Assembly (NCBI GenBank): GCA_963971425.1
Contig: OZ020518.1
Span: forward strand, 8,039,989 to 8,103,988
Length of the DNA: 64,000 bases
Direction: 5' to 3'
From: Bryoerythrophyllum caledonicum
Lineage: Eukaryota; Streptophyta; Bryopsida; Pottiales; Pottiaceae
The notes under the pieces were generated by a model, which searched no databases, was not told where the DNA came from, and saw only the letters and a program-made list of their open reading frames with translations. Each line of letters starts with the position of its first letter. Position 1 is the stretch's first letter. This document shows, piece by piece, positions 36,480 through 47,822 of the stretch. The translations under genes and the position numbers were made by a program.

Positions 36480-37300
36480 GCGCTCCCCAAAGCACTACTT
36501 CTAACCCCTCAAACCAACTCTCCTTGCCTTCCCAAACTCCCCGGCTAAATTCGACATCAATCTCACATCACATACACATCAATTCAACCTCATTCACTGT
36601 TGTCAATAGCGCAAAATCGACATCTAAAAGCCCTAGGGAAACCAAAGACACTTAATATAAAACTTACTCGGGCTAAACCGAACCCTGCCACATAAAACAC
36701 GAAACTTCAAAAAAAAAAAAAAAAACAGCAAACAAGATCTAAAACCAGAACCACACTCACCAAAAAACCTCGGCAATCCAACAATTCTGACCTCAACCAA
36801 ACCCTAGCAGAACAATTCTAACTCCAACCGGACTACCTCCGACTTAACCAAACCCTACCAAAACCGCACCACGACTTAAAACACAAAAAAAATAACGAAG
36901 AACGGAGACCACGCAACACACAAGACACAACCTCGAAAGCCCTCAACCTCGGCAATCTAACAATTCCGGCGGTTGAACCTCCAAAGTCAAAGCTCCGACA
37001 AGAACTAAACCCAACAACCCGCACTCATCCTCTCTGCGAGCTCCGTGTCGGGCACCACGGCGTCGTGAGTGCGCAACCCGCCATCGCCATCGAGCTCGAG
37101 CTCCCTCCCTCTCTCGCTCTCGCGCATTCCCTTCGCCATGATTCACGTCGCCGTCAGTCAATGCTGCAGAGCCGCCGCGAACCCGCCATTCCTCGTCCGC
37201 CGAACGAAAGTTTCACCAACTCCGACGAACGACGAACGGATGAAGAATCAAACCTAACTCCGTCACCTTTCTCCTAGTCTACTTATTACGTGGATTATGT
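36480..37300 (-). promoter_or_regulatory. Upstream region of the receptor kinase gene
   Basis: Read on the minus strand, a GAGAG-rich, GC-rich stretch at about 37140-37080 looks like a plant leader. It is followed by AT-richer DNA with a run of about 18 T (36710-36727) before the start codon at 36479. This suggests a long 5' UTR, possibly with an intron. No TATA box could be fixed. Confidence 0.35.
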
Positions 37301-37720
37301 ACACGGTTTTGGGCTCCGGTGGATGAAGGCCGGTCGGATGGACGAAGTAGACGGACTCATCGTTCTGGTGTGGATGAAAGCGAGTTAAAATGGTAAGGAA
37401 AGTCAAGGCGAGTTAATAATTGGTGGCCCTTTGTCCGTGATTTTTCCTTCTTAGAAGAAGCTGCTTTCGGAGACTTTTGGGTCGCTTATGTCGTGGGCGT
37501 GACGAAACCAATATGTACGGATGGAGCAAAATCTGGTGGGACATCATCTACGTCTTGGGTTCATTTTCCGTTGTCTAGTTGCCGGGATTTGGGGTCTGGT
37601 TCTGGAATGTGTGTGGTGCCGGTTGGGTTCTGGAATCAGCCGGTTTAAAAAGGTCAAAATCATGGTACTTTTGTCTACTTCAACCCTTAAATGCCAGAAG
37701 GTGGCCACAATATTCTACAA

Positions 37721-37860
37721 GAAGAAGAAGAACGCTGGTGTCCAAGGGAGGCCAGCATGAATAAAGTGTGTTCGTTCCACTACTAAGACCATGCTCACCG
37801 GACGAGGAATTAGTAAGCTGGAACTACTTCTCCCTCTCGAGGGTAGACACTATGTAACAA
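37721..37860 (+). repeat. (GAA)n-headed short interspersed repeat, uninterrupted copy
   Basis: Starts GAAGAAGAAGAACGCTGG and includes GGCCAGCATGAATAAAGTGT, CCACTACTAAGACCATG and GGAACTACTTCTCCC..GAGGGTAGACACT. Its first ~75 bp are shared with the insertion at 41091-41165 (reverse orientation), and the whole with 12930-13960. It abuts the 3' end of the LINE on the minus strand. Confidence 0.6.
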
Positions 37861-37939
37861 GTAACCACGAAACCATGAAACCAACCAATCAAAGAAGTAT
37901 CGAGTGAAGCAGAGGAAATTTTATGGGGGGTCTTGTGTA

Positions 37940-38620
37940 TCAGGAAGGGCTTGGTTGTTTTCAATTTTGCGTTTGTGTAGAAGGATGGACATAGCGTATT
38001 GTATGGCAATGGCGTTAATATTCTTGAAAGTGTTTGTAATTGTGTTAGTAGGAATTTTGAAGATATCTTCTAGGGTTTTTATAGATAGGATAAAGGTGGT
38101 GGCGCAAGCGCCGGTTGTGATTACCATAAGGGGGTCCACCTTCCAGCCGAGGGTAGTGATGTCATCAATAAGGGGTTGGTATTTATTGATTTTGTTTTCA
38201 ATTGTTTCAGGGGAAAATCTGTCATTGCAGTATGTAAATTCGATGAATTGAATGGTATAGTTTTGGTTTATGTGGTCGGGTGGGGGGTCATTATATGGTT
38301 GGCCTCTAACACAAAGTATGTCGGGTTTGAGTCGAGCATTGCAGTGGCATCATTGGGTTTTACATGTACATGGCAGTAGCCATGATGGTACCGTGTTTTC
38401 TTGTGGGTTGTTATTAAAGGTGCCGGCATTCATGAGGATAAAACATCATGTTATGGGAGGTGATTAATTTACGGATTTCCCATACGGCTTTGTTATGTCT
38501 TTTGACAATTAGGGAGTGTATGTGGTGGTTATGACATTTAAGTAAAACATGTAACCATGTGTCAAGGTCCGTGGACGTGCATATTGGCCATGTTATGGAT
38601 GGGAATCTTTCTATTCCAAA
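37940..38620 (-). other. LINE C-terminal CCHC motif plus restriction-like endonuclease region
   Basis: Reading down the minus strand: C-x8-WLHVLLKCHNHH..KRHNKAVWEI has the spacing of the CCHC/CCHH knuckle that precedes restriction-like endonucleases in R2-type LINEs. After one frameshift and one TGA, CHCNARLKPDILCV gives a PD motif. Then IEFTYCNDRF and ENKINKYQPL supply the acidic residue and the K-x-x-KY expected of a PD-(D/E)XK fold. The region ends KRKIENNQALP, stop at 37921. Assignment rests on motif order, not on an alignment. Confidence 0.55.
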
Positions 38621-41080
38621 GAAGAGTTGTTTTCGGGCGTTTCCCATGTATTGTCCAGTACGAAATTTAATAAGGCATGTTATTTGTGAGCCAGTGATGA
38701 TAGGATTTTTCCAGAAATTTGTGGACAGTTCATTGTCTATATTGTTGTTGTTAGTCCACTTTTCTATGTTAGGGAAGTTATCTAAGATTGTGTCAAGGTT
38801 ATTATATAGGTCTTGTTTTTGGAGGTATTTGCTCAAAAATCTAATTGGGCCTTTATCGGGGGTGTTTTCTTTGGAGGGCCTATCTTCTTTTTGGAAGTAG
38901 TATGGGGTGGCGTGGGCATGTTCGTGTGGATCTTTGGCATTTTTGTGTGATTTTTTCCAGCCCTCTTTTGCTAGTTTATCCGCCTGTTCGTTACCATCAA
39001 TATCGGTGTGGGCTCGAACTTTGTGGATGGTTGTGATTTGTCTTCGTTTTAGTATCATTTGGACCATAGACTTTAGTATGGTTTGGTTGGGGTGACTATT
39101 GTGGAGGGTAGGGTTTGTTATTTGGGTGTTTAGTAAGTATAGTGCGTTAATGCAGTCTATGAAAATGTGTGCTAGTTCATTGTTGTATTTTGTTGTAACA
39201 ATTTCCAGTGTTTTGTGGATGGCCATAAGTTCTGCTCTAAGAATATTTTGTAGTCCATGCAGTCTTTTGGCTAATTTGATTTCTTTCGTAAAATTGTATA
39301 TTCCATAACCGGTTTTTTTTCTACACCAATTACCCAGACTGATAGGTTCTGGTGGTTTGAAGGAGCCATCGGTATAGGAGCAATATGCGGGATCAAATTT
39401 TGGTGAGGCGGTAGTTTGGTAGTTCGGGAGGGATGGAAGTGGTAAACTGTGATCTAGTGTATTGTTATTGAGGTTTAGTTTTGACCATTTTTTGCTTCTA
39501 ATGACTGATGTTTGTATAGGTGTTGGTGGCGCTATCTTTGTATATAGCCGATTTATGTTAAGAGTTTTTGCTATGGAGGTGAGTTCGGCAAGTTGATCTA
39601 GGGTGCCTAGGGTTTGGTTTTGGTGGTGGACGCATATTATTTGTAATGTAGATGGTTCAATTCTAGGCTTTTTTAGCTCGGGTGGGATAGTAGGTTCTTC
39701 GCAAGGAATTGAGTCTGCTTCAAATAATGCAAGGATGTGGGAATCTACAAATGGGCTGGACTGGGGATTAAAGTTTTGGTACCAATTTTTGTTTGGCGTG
39801 ATAATGAGTGTAGATGTGTGTTGTGGGTCGTTTATAGCAGCCAGGCGGGCCCAGTGTAGTGCTTGTCGAGTTTCTTCCTTGTTGTGGGGGTGCGCTATAC
39901 CATTACCGACCCATTTATAGTCAAAGGCTTTTCCCAAGGAGCCAAATATTTTATCTCTTTCAAAGGGTGAGTAGAATTTTTTTAATTTGGTGGAACATGT
40001 GACGGGGGAAGAGAAGTATGATTGTTCGATGTTAAAAGATGAGATTAATGAGTCTAAAATGGGTGTGGGTATTGTGTATTGTGCATTTTTTAGGGGATTA
40101 TTTTTTGGAATGCGGTATTTATATCTTTGGTATAGCCAAATCAGTTCGGTTTCAAATGGTTGGGTAGTTGATTCAATGTTTGTAGTGGTTTTTAGTTTCA
40201 TATTGTATTGATTCCATAGCCATTGAAGTCTAGTAGTGGGGATAGTGTGTAAATGTCAGCCATTTGCTTCGTATAGATGGGCTTGGTTGTTCTCTATTTT
40301 GATTGTGTTCGAGGTTGTGGTAATATCGTTTTCGGGGTTACATTCCATAGTATAGATGTTAAGGAGTGGGATGATTATAGGTGGAGTTACGGATCTTGAG
40401 TCTTGTAATTGTTCTTGGGGGTGGTGTGCTAGAATGATTTCCGAGTAGAATTTATCTTTGATTTTTTGGTAATATTGTTTTAGCTTTTCGGTGTTGTATG
40501 TGGAGGTATTATAGTCGTGTCTTGGAAAAAGGTTTCGTTAACGAAGCCATTTATTGAATGTATTGTTGTTGTGTTGCCATTGGCAAAGGTATTTTGTAAA
40601 GGTATTTTGTATTCTACTGGTATCTAGATGTTGTATATGTTTATGGCGTATGATGTTATTAATAGGATATGCGGTGGGATTTTTGATTATGTATGTTGAG
40701 GGGCGGGGGTGGTATGGGTATGGGAGGTTGGGGAGGTGGATTGGTGGTAGGGTGGCTCTTGGGAGGATGTTGTTATCGACGGCGATGAATGGGTCTTGGA
40801 GTGTGTGGGAGTATGGGTGTATGTTACAAGGGGTATCGCATATAGTTGGGCATGTTGGGTGGCAAAAAAGTTGTTTGGCAACGTTTAGGGCACTCTTGAT
40901 TAGTTTGGATGGGGTGAAGTGGTTGGTTTTGAAGTTTTCATTATTCATGATGTGTGTACTGTGTGGTAGGGTGATTTGTTTTAGTTCAAAAATATTTTTT
41001 GATAGGAGTTTTTGTAAAAGTTTTTGGGAGAGTTGGGCATTTAGTGTGTTAACGTTTCGTGTTTCTTGACACCATACTAT

Positions 41081-41175
41081 TTCTAATGGTAGTGGGCATG
41101 GACTTAGTGGTGGAATGAACGGACACTTTACTCATGCCCGCCCCCTCCGGAGACCGGCGTTCTTCTTCTAATGGT
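41081..41175. mobile_element. 75-bp insertion in the LINE with a perfect 10-bp target duplication
   Basis: TTCTAATGGT at 41081-41090 is repeated exactly at 41166-41175. The 75 bp between (AGTGGGCATGG..CGGCGTTCTTC) are foreign to the LINE frame. Their reverse complement matches the first part of the GAA-headed repeat at 37721-37800 and 12930-13290. There is an internal GGGCATG/CATGCCC pair but no full terminal inverted repeat. Ultra-short SINE or MITE; the 10-bp duplication proves insertion after the LINE. Confidence 0.75.
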
Positions 41176-44100
41176 GTTTTATCATAGAAGAAATTTGGAA
41201 GTGTACTTTTAAAGTGAACTTTAGCTACATGTTTTAATAGGTAGAATGTACGAGTTATTGGTGACCTTATACAATCTATTTTTTAAATTCTAGGTATATT
41301 TTCAGCACCACCATATTGAGCAAGTACATGTTGAGTTAACCCATTATATATTTTTCCGAGCCTACCTTTGTCATTTAGGGCATTTTGTAATTGTTCCCCT
41401 ATACAGCGTAGATAGGCATTTTTGAGGGAGAAGGCTTCAAGTCCGAATAGGTTATGTGGGAGTTGGGTTATTGCGTTTGCCATGCATTTTGGCATACCAC
41501 ATATGGTTTTTTGTATGGCTATAATCTTTTGGTCAAGTTTTTTAATGGCTGGCATAGAGTATGGTACTGCGTAGAAGCTGTATGCTATACCTGGGCGTAT
41601 TACGGTGTCAACCATTTTAATCTTTTGTTTCATAGTGGCCGAACATGTTGTTAATTCTTTGCATTGTTTAATGAGTTTTGTGGTTGTGGTGTGAATTTGG
41701 ATTTTCCATTTTAGCGAGGGAACAAGATTTGTACCTAGGTAAGCATATGCTTCGTTTTGGTGTAGTATGGGGATTGGTTGACCACGGTAGTTGATGTTAG
41801 AAGCTTGCATTAGGGCTTTAAATGTAGTTGGATTCATTTTGGATTTGTTTGGACATCCTATAGCCGTGCATTTTGGGACGCCTACGTCCATATCAGACCA
41901 TTTGCAATATTTGTCGATTTTATCAATTTGTGTTTGTAATGCGCTTATTTTGTTAGTTATAGTGGCAAGGTCATCGGCGTAGGCGGCGGAGTTTATGGTG
42001 ATTTGTGATGTACCAAAAGTATATCCATTATTGCCTCGTTCTAGCCAACAAATTAGTGGTTCTAAAAATATAATTAATAGGTATGGACTGAGGGTGTCTC
42101 CTTGTATAGTTCCTCTATGAATGGGGGATGGGTTTAGTTTTACCAAAGTGCTCACTGGTGTAGTAAGTAGATGATTGGGAGTAGATATTTTCAACTAGTG
42201 CAGTTGCATCTTTTGGATACCCAATGTCAGTCATTATTGTTAGTAGTCGGGTGTGGTCTATAGAGCCAAAGGCATTTTTGAAGTCAATATATAAAATATA
42301 TATGTCTTGGTTTGTGAACTGTGCATCTTCTAGTGCCGCTATTAAAGTTTGTATTTGTCTAGAAGTACTTCTCTCTGCTCTAAATCCCTCTTGACTATCG
42401 TGTAGGATTTTAAAATTTTCACCGTATGATGATAATATTGAAGTAAGTGTACTGGTGTAGAGTTTATATATTGTGTTGGCTAATGCTATTGGTCTATGAT
42501 TTGGTAAAATTGAAGGATCTTTTTTTTTGTATAGTAAGATTGTTGCACTTGTTTTCCATGAGGTTGGTATTTGTTTTTGTTTATAACAATGGGAGAAAAA
42601 TAGAAATACTAGTTTATTAAATCTTGGGGGCATGTTTTTAAGTATTGAATTTGGTATACGGCCTAGCCCTGGGGCTTTGTTGTTTCCTAGGTTGCGGAGA
42701 CATGTGTCATATATGGCTCTATTGAAGTATGTGTGTAACGGGGTTTCAGGCTCACCTCGTTTGTCTAAGGTAAATCCATCTAGGTCATGCCATGGGTATT
42801 GGCGTACTGCGCATGTGCATTTGATAGGATGTTGTGGTTGGTAGTTGCATGTTGGTACGGCGGGTCTATTATTTTTTTTCTATTGGTTGAATATTTCGTT
42901 TGCTATGTCTTTTGGGCTAGTTAATACGTTATTATATTGGTCAGTGATACAATCTACTGGTGGGGATTCTAGTTTTTAAAAAACTTTTCTATTTATTTTT
43001 TGGGCGCTAGTTTTGTATAGTTGTCTGTATTTTGAGATGGCTTTTCTAATGTTATCTTTGGTGTATTTTGTAGTTACTTTCCGGGCTTGTATATTGGCAT
43101 TTTTTGCGATTTGTGCAATGTTTTTAATCCATGTATCATGGGGTAAGTTCGGGAGGGGTGGGGCAGGGATTTGGGTGTGGTGCAAGGTTAGTAATTCGTT
43201 ACATATGGGATGATTACGCCATTGTGGGTTTTTTTTACGATTCTAATAGTTTTCCGTATTATGTGGTATGTGGTTACGTGTTGTTTCCATGTTTTGGACA
43301 ATTTGCGGGGTAGATAACCGCCTTGTTGTGAAGATCTATTTGTCATTTGTGGTATTGGTTGGGCTTTACAAGTTTGTTCTAATGTATTGGAGATATTATT
43401 TATAAGTGTATCTAGGGTGTGGCACGTTTCGTGCCATTGTGTTGGAGAGAGTTGGTTGTTATTTTCAAGGGTGTTTATGAGAGAGTCTATTTGTATGGAG
43501 TTTTTTTCAAAAAACTTTGTGTTGAATTTTTCTAAATTATCTTTTGGGATGGGATTTAGTATTCCGATAGTATCCTTGTTTGTGATTATAGGGGTGCAAT
43601 TAATTAGTATGTTATTTGGGATGTGAAGTTGTACAGGTGAGTGATCGGAATTGAGAGTAGTATCTTTGTTTGTTGTAGAGGTGTATTGTGTAGTGTTATT
43701 TGTATTTATGTAGAAGCCGTCTATTAGGCTTAAATCACTATAGTTATGTCCACCTTGTCTGGAGTATTGTGTATCAGTGTTTATGTAGGTAAATTTTAAG
43801 TTTTCTGTGAAGTGGCGCCATTGGTAGTCTATGGTTTGGAGGGGGGTATTATGGTTTCCGTTTTGTTTACCAATTAAAGCTATGTCTCTGTTGAAGTCTC
43901 CACATAACAAGTAGGTATGGTTAGGATTTTGATTTATTAGGGATGTAATGGTGTTTTGTATGTCTATAGTAAATCTAGTATCTTTGGGATGGGAGGGCAT
44001 ATACATGTGAAAGATTAACCATGCTTGTAGTGGTTGATTAGTAATTTTAATTATTTGAAGGTAGGGAGATATTTGCATTGGGGTAGGAATTTTTTTGATG

Positions 44101-45008
44101 TTGCCCGGAAAAGCATATTTTTTGTGTATTAGTGTAAGGAGGCCACCTCTGCCCGGTGTGTATGGTCTACGTTGTTGGATGCACCTTGTTAGTGCATGTG
44201 TATTGTTAAAAATAAGTTTGTAGTCTTGAAATATATTTTGTATGTATTTTGTAGATTTTGTGGCCGATATTTTTGTGTCTTGTGTGACTATGATGGCCGG
44301 TGGCGTATTTGTATGTGTGACCAATGTTTGTAGGCTAGGAAGAGCGGCATTCCATGTGATTATTTTTGTGTTTTCATTGTTTGGGTTGATGTTTTGGTGT
44401 TGTGGTGGAAGGTAAGAGGGTGGGGGAGGTGGATGGGCATATTCTGGTATGGTGTTGAAGCATTTTAGTGCCTCATTATTTAGATTGTTAGGAAGGTAGG
44501 GGAATTTTTGTTTTACTATGTTGTTTGAGGGGGGTACGGTTTGACTATGTAAAAAGTCGTATAATTCTTCGTGTATTGAATTTCTGTGGTTTATGATATT
44601 TAGGTTATCTTCAAGAAATTTTGTATAAGAGTGTGTGGTGTGGATGTGTCTTTCGGGTGGGTTTTGTAGGTTTGATAGGGTTCATAATAATGTGTTAGTC
44701 CATGTAATTATATTCGGGTTTTGTAAATTTAGAAGACGGTTACATTCATCTAAGTTTGGGTGGGTGGTGATTACTAGGGCATAGAAAATATGTGTTGGTG
44801 GGTGTGTATTTTTTTGTTGTATGTATTGGGCAATATTTGGATGTGTTGTGATGTGTAGTTGATGTAATATATGTGTGGGTTTAAAAAGAGGTGAAAATGT
44901 CTGTGCAATGTGTTTATATTCCGGCTGTAGTTTAATGATATTTGGTATGAAGTAAATTTTGGCGTTTTTTTTATGTGTTGTGGGATGTCTTTTTAGTATA
45001 TTGGGCAT

Positions 45009-45059
45009 GGGTCTCGGATTGGTTTCTATATCTCCACTTAGTAGTAATAGGATTTTATA
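45009..45059 (-). other. 2A-like peptide motif at the front of LINE ORF2
   Basis: In the same frame as the APE domain, the minus strand encodes YKILLLLSGDIETNPRP followed by Met. The 2A consensus is D(V/I)E-x-NPG followed by P, preceded by a hydrophobic Leu-rich run. Only the Gly of NPGP is changed to Arg (AGA, one transition from GGA). 2A-like peptides are known at this position in several animal and trypanosome LINEs. As it stands the motif is probably inactive. Confidence 0.7.
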
Positions 45060-45096
45060 GTGTGAAGGTTTGTTGTGTTGTTTTTGGTTTATTGGT

Positions 45097-45790
45097 TTAT
45101 GTGTATATTGTTGGTGTTTTCTTGTTTTTGTTTTTTGTGTTTTTATTTGTGTACGTGTGTGTGTTTTTGTTTGTGGGATTTGTCATGGTCTTGTTTTTTC
45201 CCCTGGTTATAAGTGTTATTTTTGGATGTGCATTTCTTTTTGAGTTTGTGTGGGCTTGTTTATAGTTTTTTTGGTGTGTTTTTGTGTGTATTTTTGTGGT
45301 ATTTTGTAAGTGGATTTTTGTTCGCAAGTGTGGAGGTGTGAGTGTGTGTATATGTATATGTGTGTATATATTATGTGCGTTTTTGGGCTTTTGTGTGTGT
45401 ATTTGGTTGTGTGGGCGTGTTTTTGTGTATGTGTGTATATGTGTATTTGTGTTTTTATTTTTTGTATTTATATGTGTGTGCGAGTATGTGGGTGTTTGCG
45501 TGTTTGTCTTCATGTGTTTATGTGTGCGTATGAGTGTGTATGCAATTATTTTGATCTTTTGAGGTGAGTTTGTATTGGTGATGGTTTGTTTGTTTGTGGG
45601 TTTGGGGGATGTGTGTAAGAGGTGACATTCAAGGGGATAAATGTTCTGATTGGTTGGAGGTGTGTGTGGTAGTAGGGCTGGTGTGTTGTGTGTGGGTGTA
45701 TGAGGTGTGTTTGTGATGTAGAAACGTGATAATGGAGTATGAGTGTTGAGAGTGTGTATCTTGTATGTGTTTATCCAAGAGATATTCATA
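45097..45790. repeat. TG-rich low-complexity tract between LINE ORF1 and ORF2
   Basis: The plus strand is almost C-free, dominated by TGTGTGT, TATGTG and TTTTTG words. The complementary strand has a 230-codon open frame made almost only of Thr, His, Asn, Lys and Pro. The frame is a by-product of (AC)n-type sequence and differs from the ORF2 frame. It may be the inter-ORF spacer or the worn N-terminus of ORF2. Confidence 0.6.
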
Positions 45791-46274
45791 CCGTAATGAT
45801 ATATGCAATGACATTGTTTATAGATAAGTGGGGTGAAACCCCAAAATCAATACAAGCATGTGCCATGTGGTCTCCAAGTCATGCAATTAGTTGTAAGTAT
45901 GTTGTAGCAAAAGTAGGGAGTATGTCTAGAGTAGGAGGTGATTAGTGGAGGGGGGATAAAGACTAAGGTGAGGCTAAAGTATACTACAGTTATAGTAGTG
46001 AGGTGATATATCATTAGTATAGGCAATGTAGAGTAAGAATGGAGACTTTGGAAGTTTACAACTAGTTGTAGTGGTGTGGGGGGTACTAATGTAGTAAGCA
46101 TGAGAGTACTAACTAGTATATTGTAGTGATGAAAAGAGAACATACTAGGGGGGATAATAGTTTCAATGTATATGGGGGTGTTTGAAGAGAATAGGAGAGT
46201 ATGGAGGAGAGAGGTGCTAACCTTGTCCATCCATGTGATATCATATTGGTGATGTCTTTGGCAGTAGTCCTTGG

Positions 46275-47822
46275 TCAATCCACGTTTGAGTCGTCTTCTA
46301 AGGCTGGGATGTTTGGTGGTCGCGATCCTGTGATTTGTTGCATAGCCATAAGTGCAGAGGTCATCAATTTCTCAACATTTGAGAGCTTCGCCTGTAACTC
46401 ACTGGTGCGGTTATCGGTGTAGGCCTTCGTATCTTTGATGATGTCCTCTCTGAAGGTGGAGAGTTCTTGCCGCAATCTCTTGTTGCCTGCATCTATAATG
46501 GAGGTCATTTCTAAAATGGTAATGCTAGCAGGAGCTGGGGTAGCTTGGAGGGACTCCACGGTGTTTACTAGGGCTTTATTGATGTCATTAAAGCCCCACT
46601 TCTCCAATAATGCGGTGGTGGGTGGATCATCGCCTTCGAGGCTGCGGCGGTGGGGAGAAATCTCCACTTGATATTGTCCTACGGTGAATGTCTTGTGTAG
46701 GAATTGGCAGTAGATAATGGGATTAGGGAATTGCAGGTTGGCACTGCCATTGTGCATCCTTCTCTGCTGCCTGTGAAACCATAGAGAGATGACATTCTTG
46801 GCCTCAAAGGTTTGATGGATAGCTGCCGTGGTTTCTGCCACGTTCATGAGGATGGGAAGGTGGGAAAGGGTGACCGTTAATGCGTCCTTCTTGGCTCTAT
46901 CAGTTGGAGAGAGGCCTCCAGAGCTACTAGCCCGTACTGGTATCACCTCATGGTGTGTAGTAATTTGGTGGAGTTCAAACTTCTTGGCCTATTGAGGGGT
47001 TGAGGCAACTATAAAGGCGTGTGAATCCTCATGTACCTTCTGCACATCTGTGATCTCTAATTCCAAGTTTCTCGAGAAACTATTTGTCTCCACATCCTGG
47101 AAGAGGATGTAGGCAGTCACGCCTTTGAGGGATTCACTCTTGATGCGCACTGATAAATTCTTCCGTGCTATTGCATGGAAAATTTTGCAAACTTTCCCTA
47201 AGGAGGCTTGTCCTATAGGGTCCAAATGAAGGATGAAGTATCTAGTACCTTGAAGGAGGGCAATAGCATCTACCTCTGGCCTGAGGAGATGTAGTTTGAT
47301 AATGCCTGACCATACACCTTTTTGTCCCTCTTTTTTGACCCCTTTGCATAAAACGGCCATTGGGTCCATTAGATTAGTGCCTAATGGTATTTTCATGTGC
47401 TCGAGCCTAGCTAGGACAAGCCTCTTTACATCATCATGATACATGGGTTTGTAGTGTTGGCCTTTGACGTTGTCGTTGCAAATTGAGGAATATAATAGTT
47501 GTGGGATCCTAGAGTAGGCCACAACGGCGCTGATGGCCTCCTCTGCTTTTTCTTTGGGTACTCCCCGAGTGATCATGTCTCTAACACCTTCTCCACTGAA
47601 TAGGGGCTCCTGACTTGCATCTATAGCAAGCTTTTCCATAGTGGAGAAGCCCAACGAAAACCAAAATGATGAAAGGTCAGGGATGGAGACCTGGATAGTG
47701 GGATAATTACCTCGAGCTTTTTTGGATGGGGTTGGACCTCCACTTTTCCTTGAGATTAAATCTTCATTTGTTGTGGCCTTTATAACTCCCGTGTGGGGGT
47801 TTTCGGTGTCCATGGCGTCCAT
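46275..47822 (-). pseudogene. LINE ORF1-like protein interrupted by one TAG
   Basis: A single frame of 516 codons with one in-frame TAG at 46989-46991 (CAA TAG GCC). The first half begins with a Lys-rich SRKSGGPTPSKKARG segment, then a mixed alpha/beta region (YILFQDV..LELEITDV) that could be an RRM-like fold. The second half has VEISPHRRSLEGDD and a C-terminal coiled-coil-like stretch (AKLSNVEKLMTSALMAMQQI). No zinc knuckle was seen. Position 5' of ORF2 and the ORF1-like size suggest an RNA-binding ORF1p. Function is inferred from position only. Base composition is ordinary, unlike ORF2. Confidence 0.55.

Larger units (their letters stand above)
37921..45200 (-). pseudogene. LINE ORF2: 2A-like, APE, RT, RNase H, CCHC/RLE polyprotein (broken)
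   Basis: Copies element RNA into the genome by target-primed reverse transcription. Domains (minus strand): 2A-like 45059-45009; APE about 44370-43620 with TWNAAL, QDTK, HMYMPSH, GDFNRD, SLIDGF and SDHSPV; RT about 42800-41300 with PLYKKKDP-like and NHRPIALANTIYKLY blocks, DFKNAFGSIDH (motif A), GDTLSP and AYADDLA (catalytic YADD); an unassigned domain at about 39980-39700; RNase H about 39390-38940 with TDGS, RAELMAI, FIDCINAL, HTDIDGNEQAD; CCHC and restriction-like region about 38600-37960. Breaks seen: TGA 44682-44684, frameshift near 43190, TAA 42976-42978, TAG 42880-42882, frameshift near 42190, a 75-bp insertion at 41091, a frame change before 40948, TAA 40538-40540, TGA 40256-40258, a frameshift near 38416, TGA 38350-38352. 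Catalytic residues of each enzyme survive. Confidence 0.8.

Noticed and set aside
35706-36548. 280-codon plus-strand frame opposite the receptor kinase ectodomain
   Set aside because: Antisense shadow of a well-supported exon with signal peptide and Cys motifs; no recognisable protein.
45097-45789. 230-codon minus-strand frame rich in Thr/His/Asn
   Set aside because: It is the complement of a TG-rich low-complexity tract, is out of frame with ORF2, and has no family features.
42880-46991. Alternative genetic code with TAR as Gln, suggested by stops after CAA in the LINE
   Set aside because: The host genes end in standard stops, the kinase and SR frames contain no internal TAR, and the LINE also has TGA stops and frameshifts, so decay explains it.
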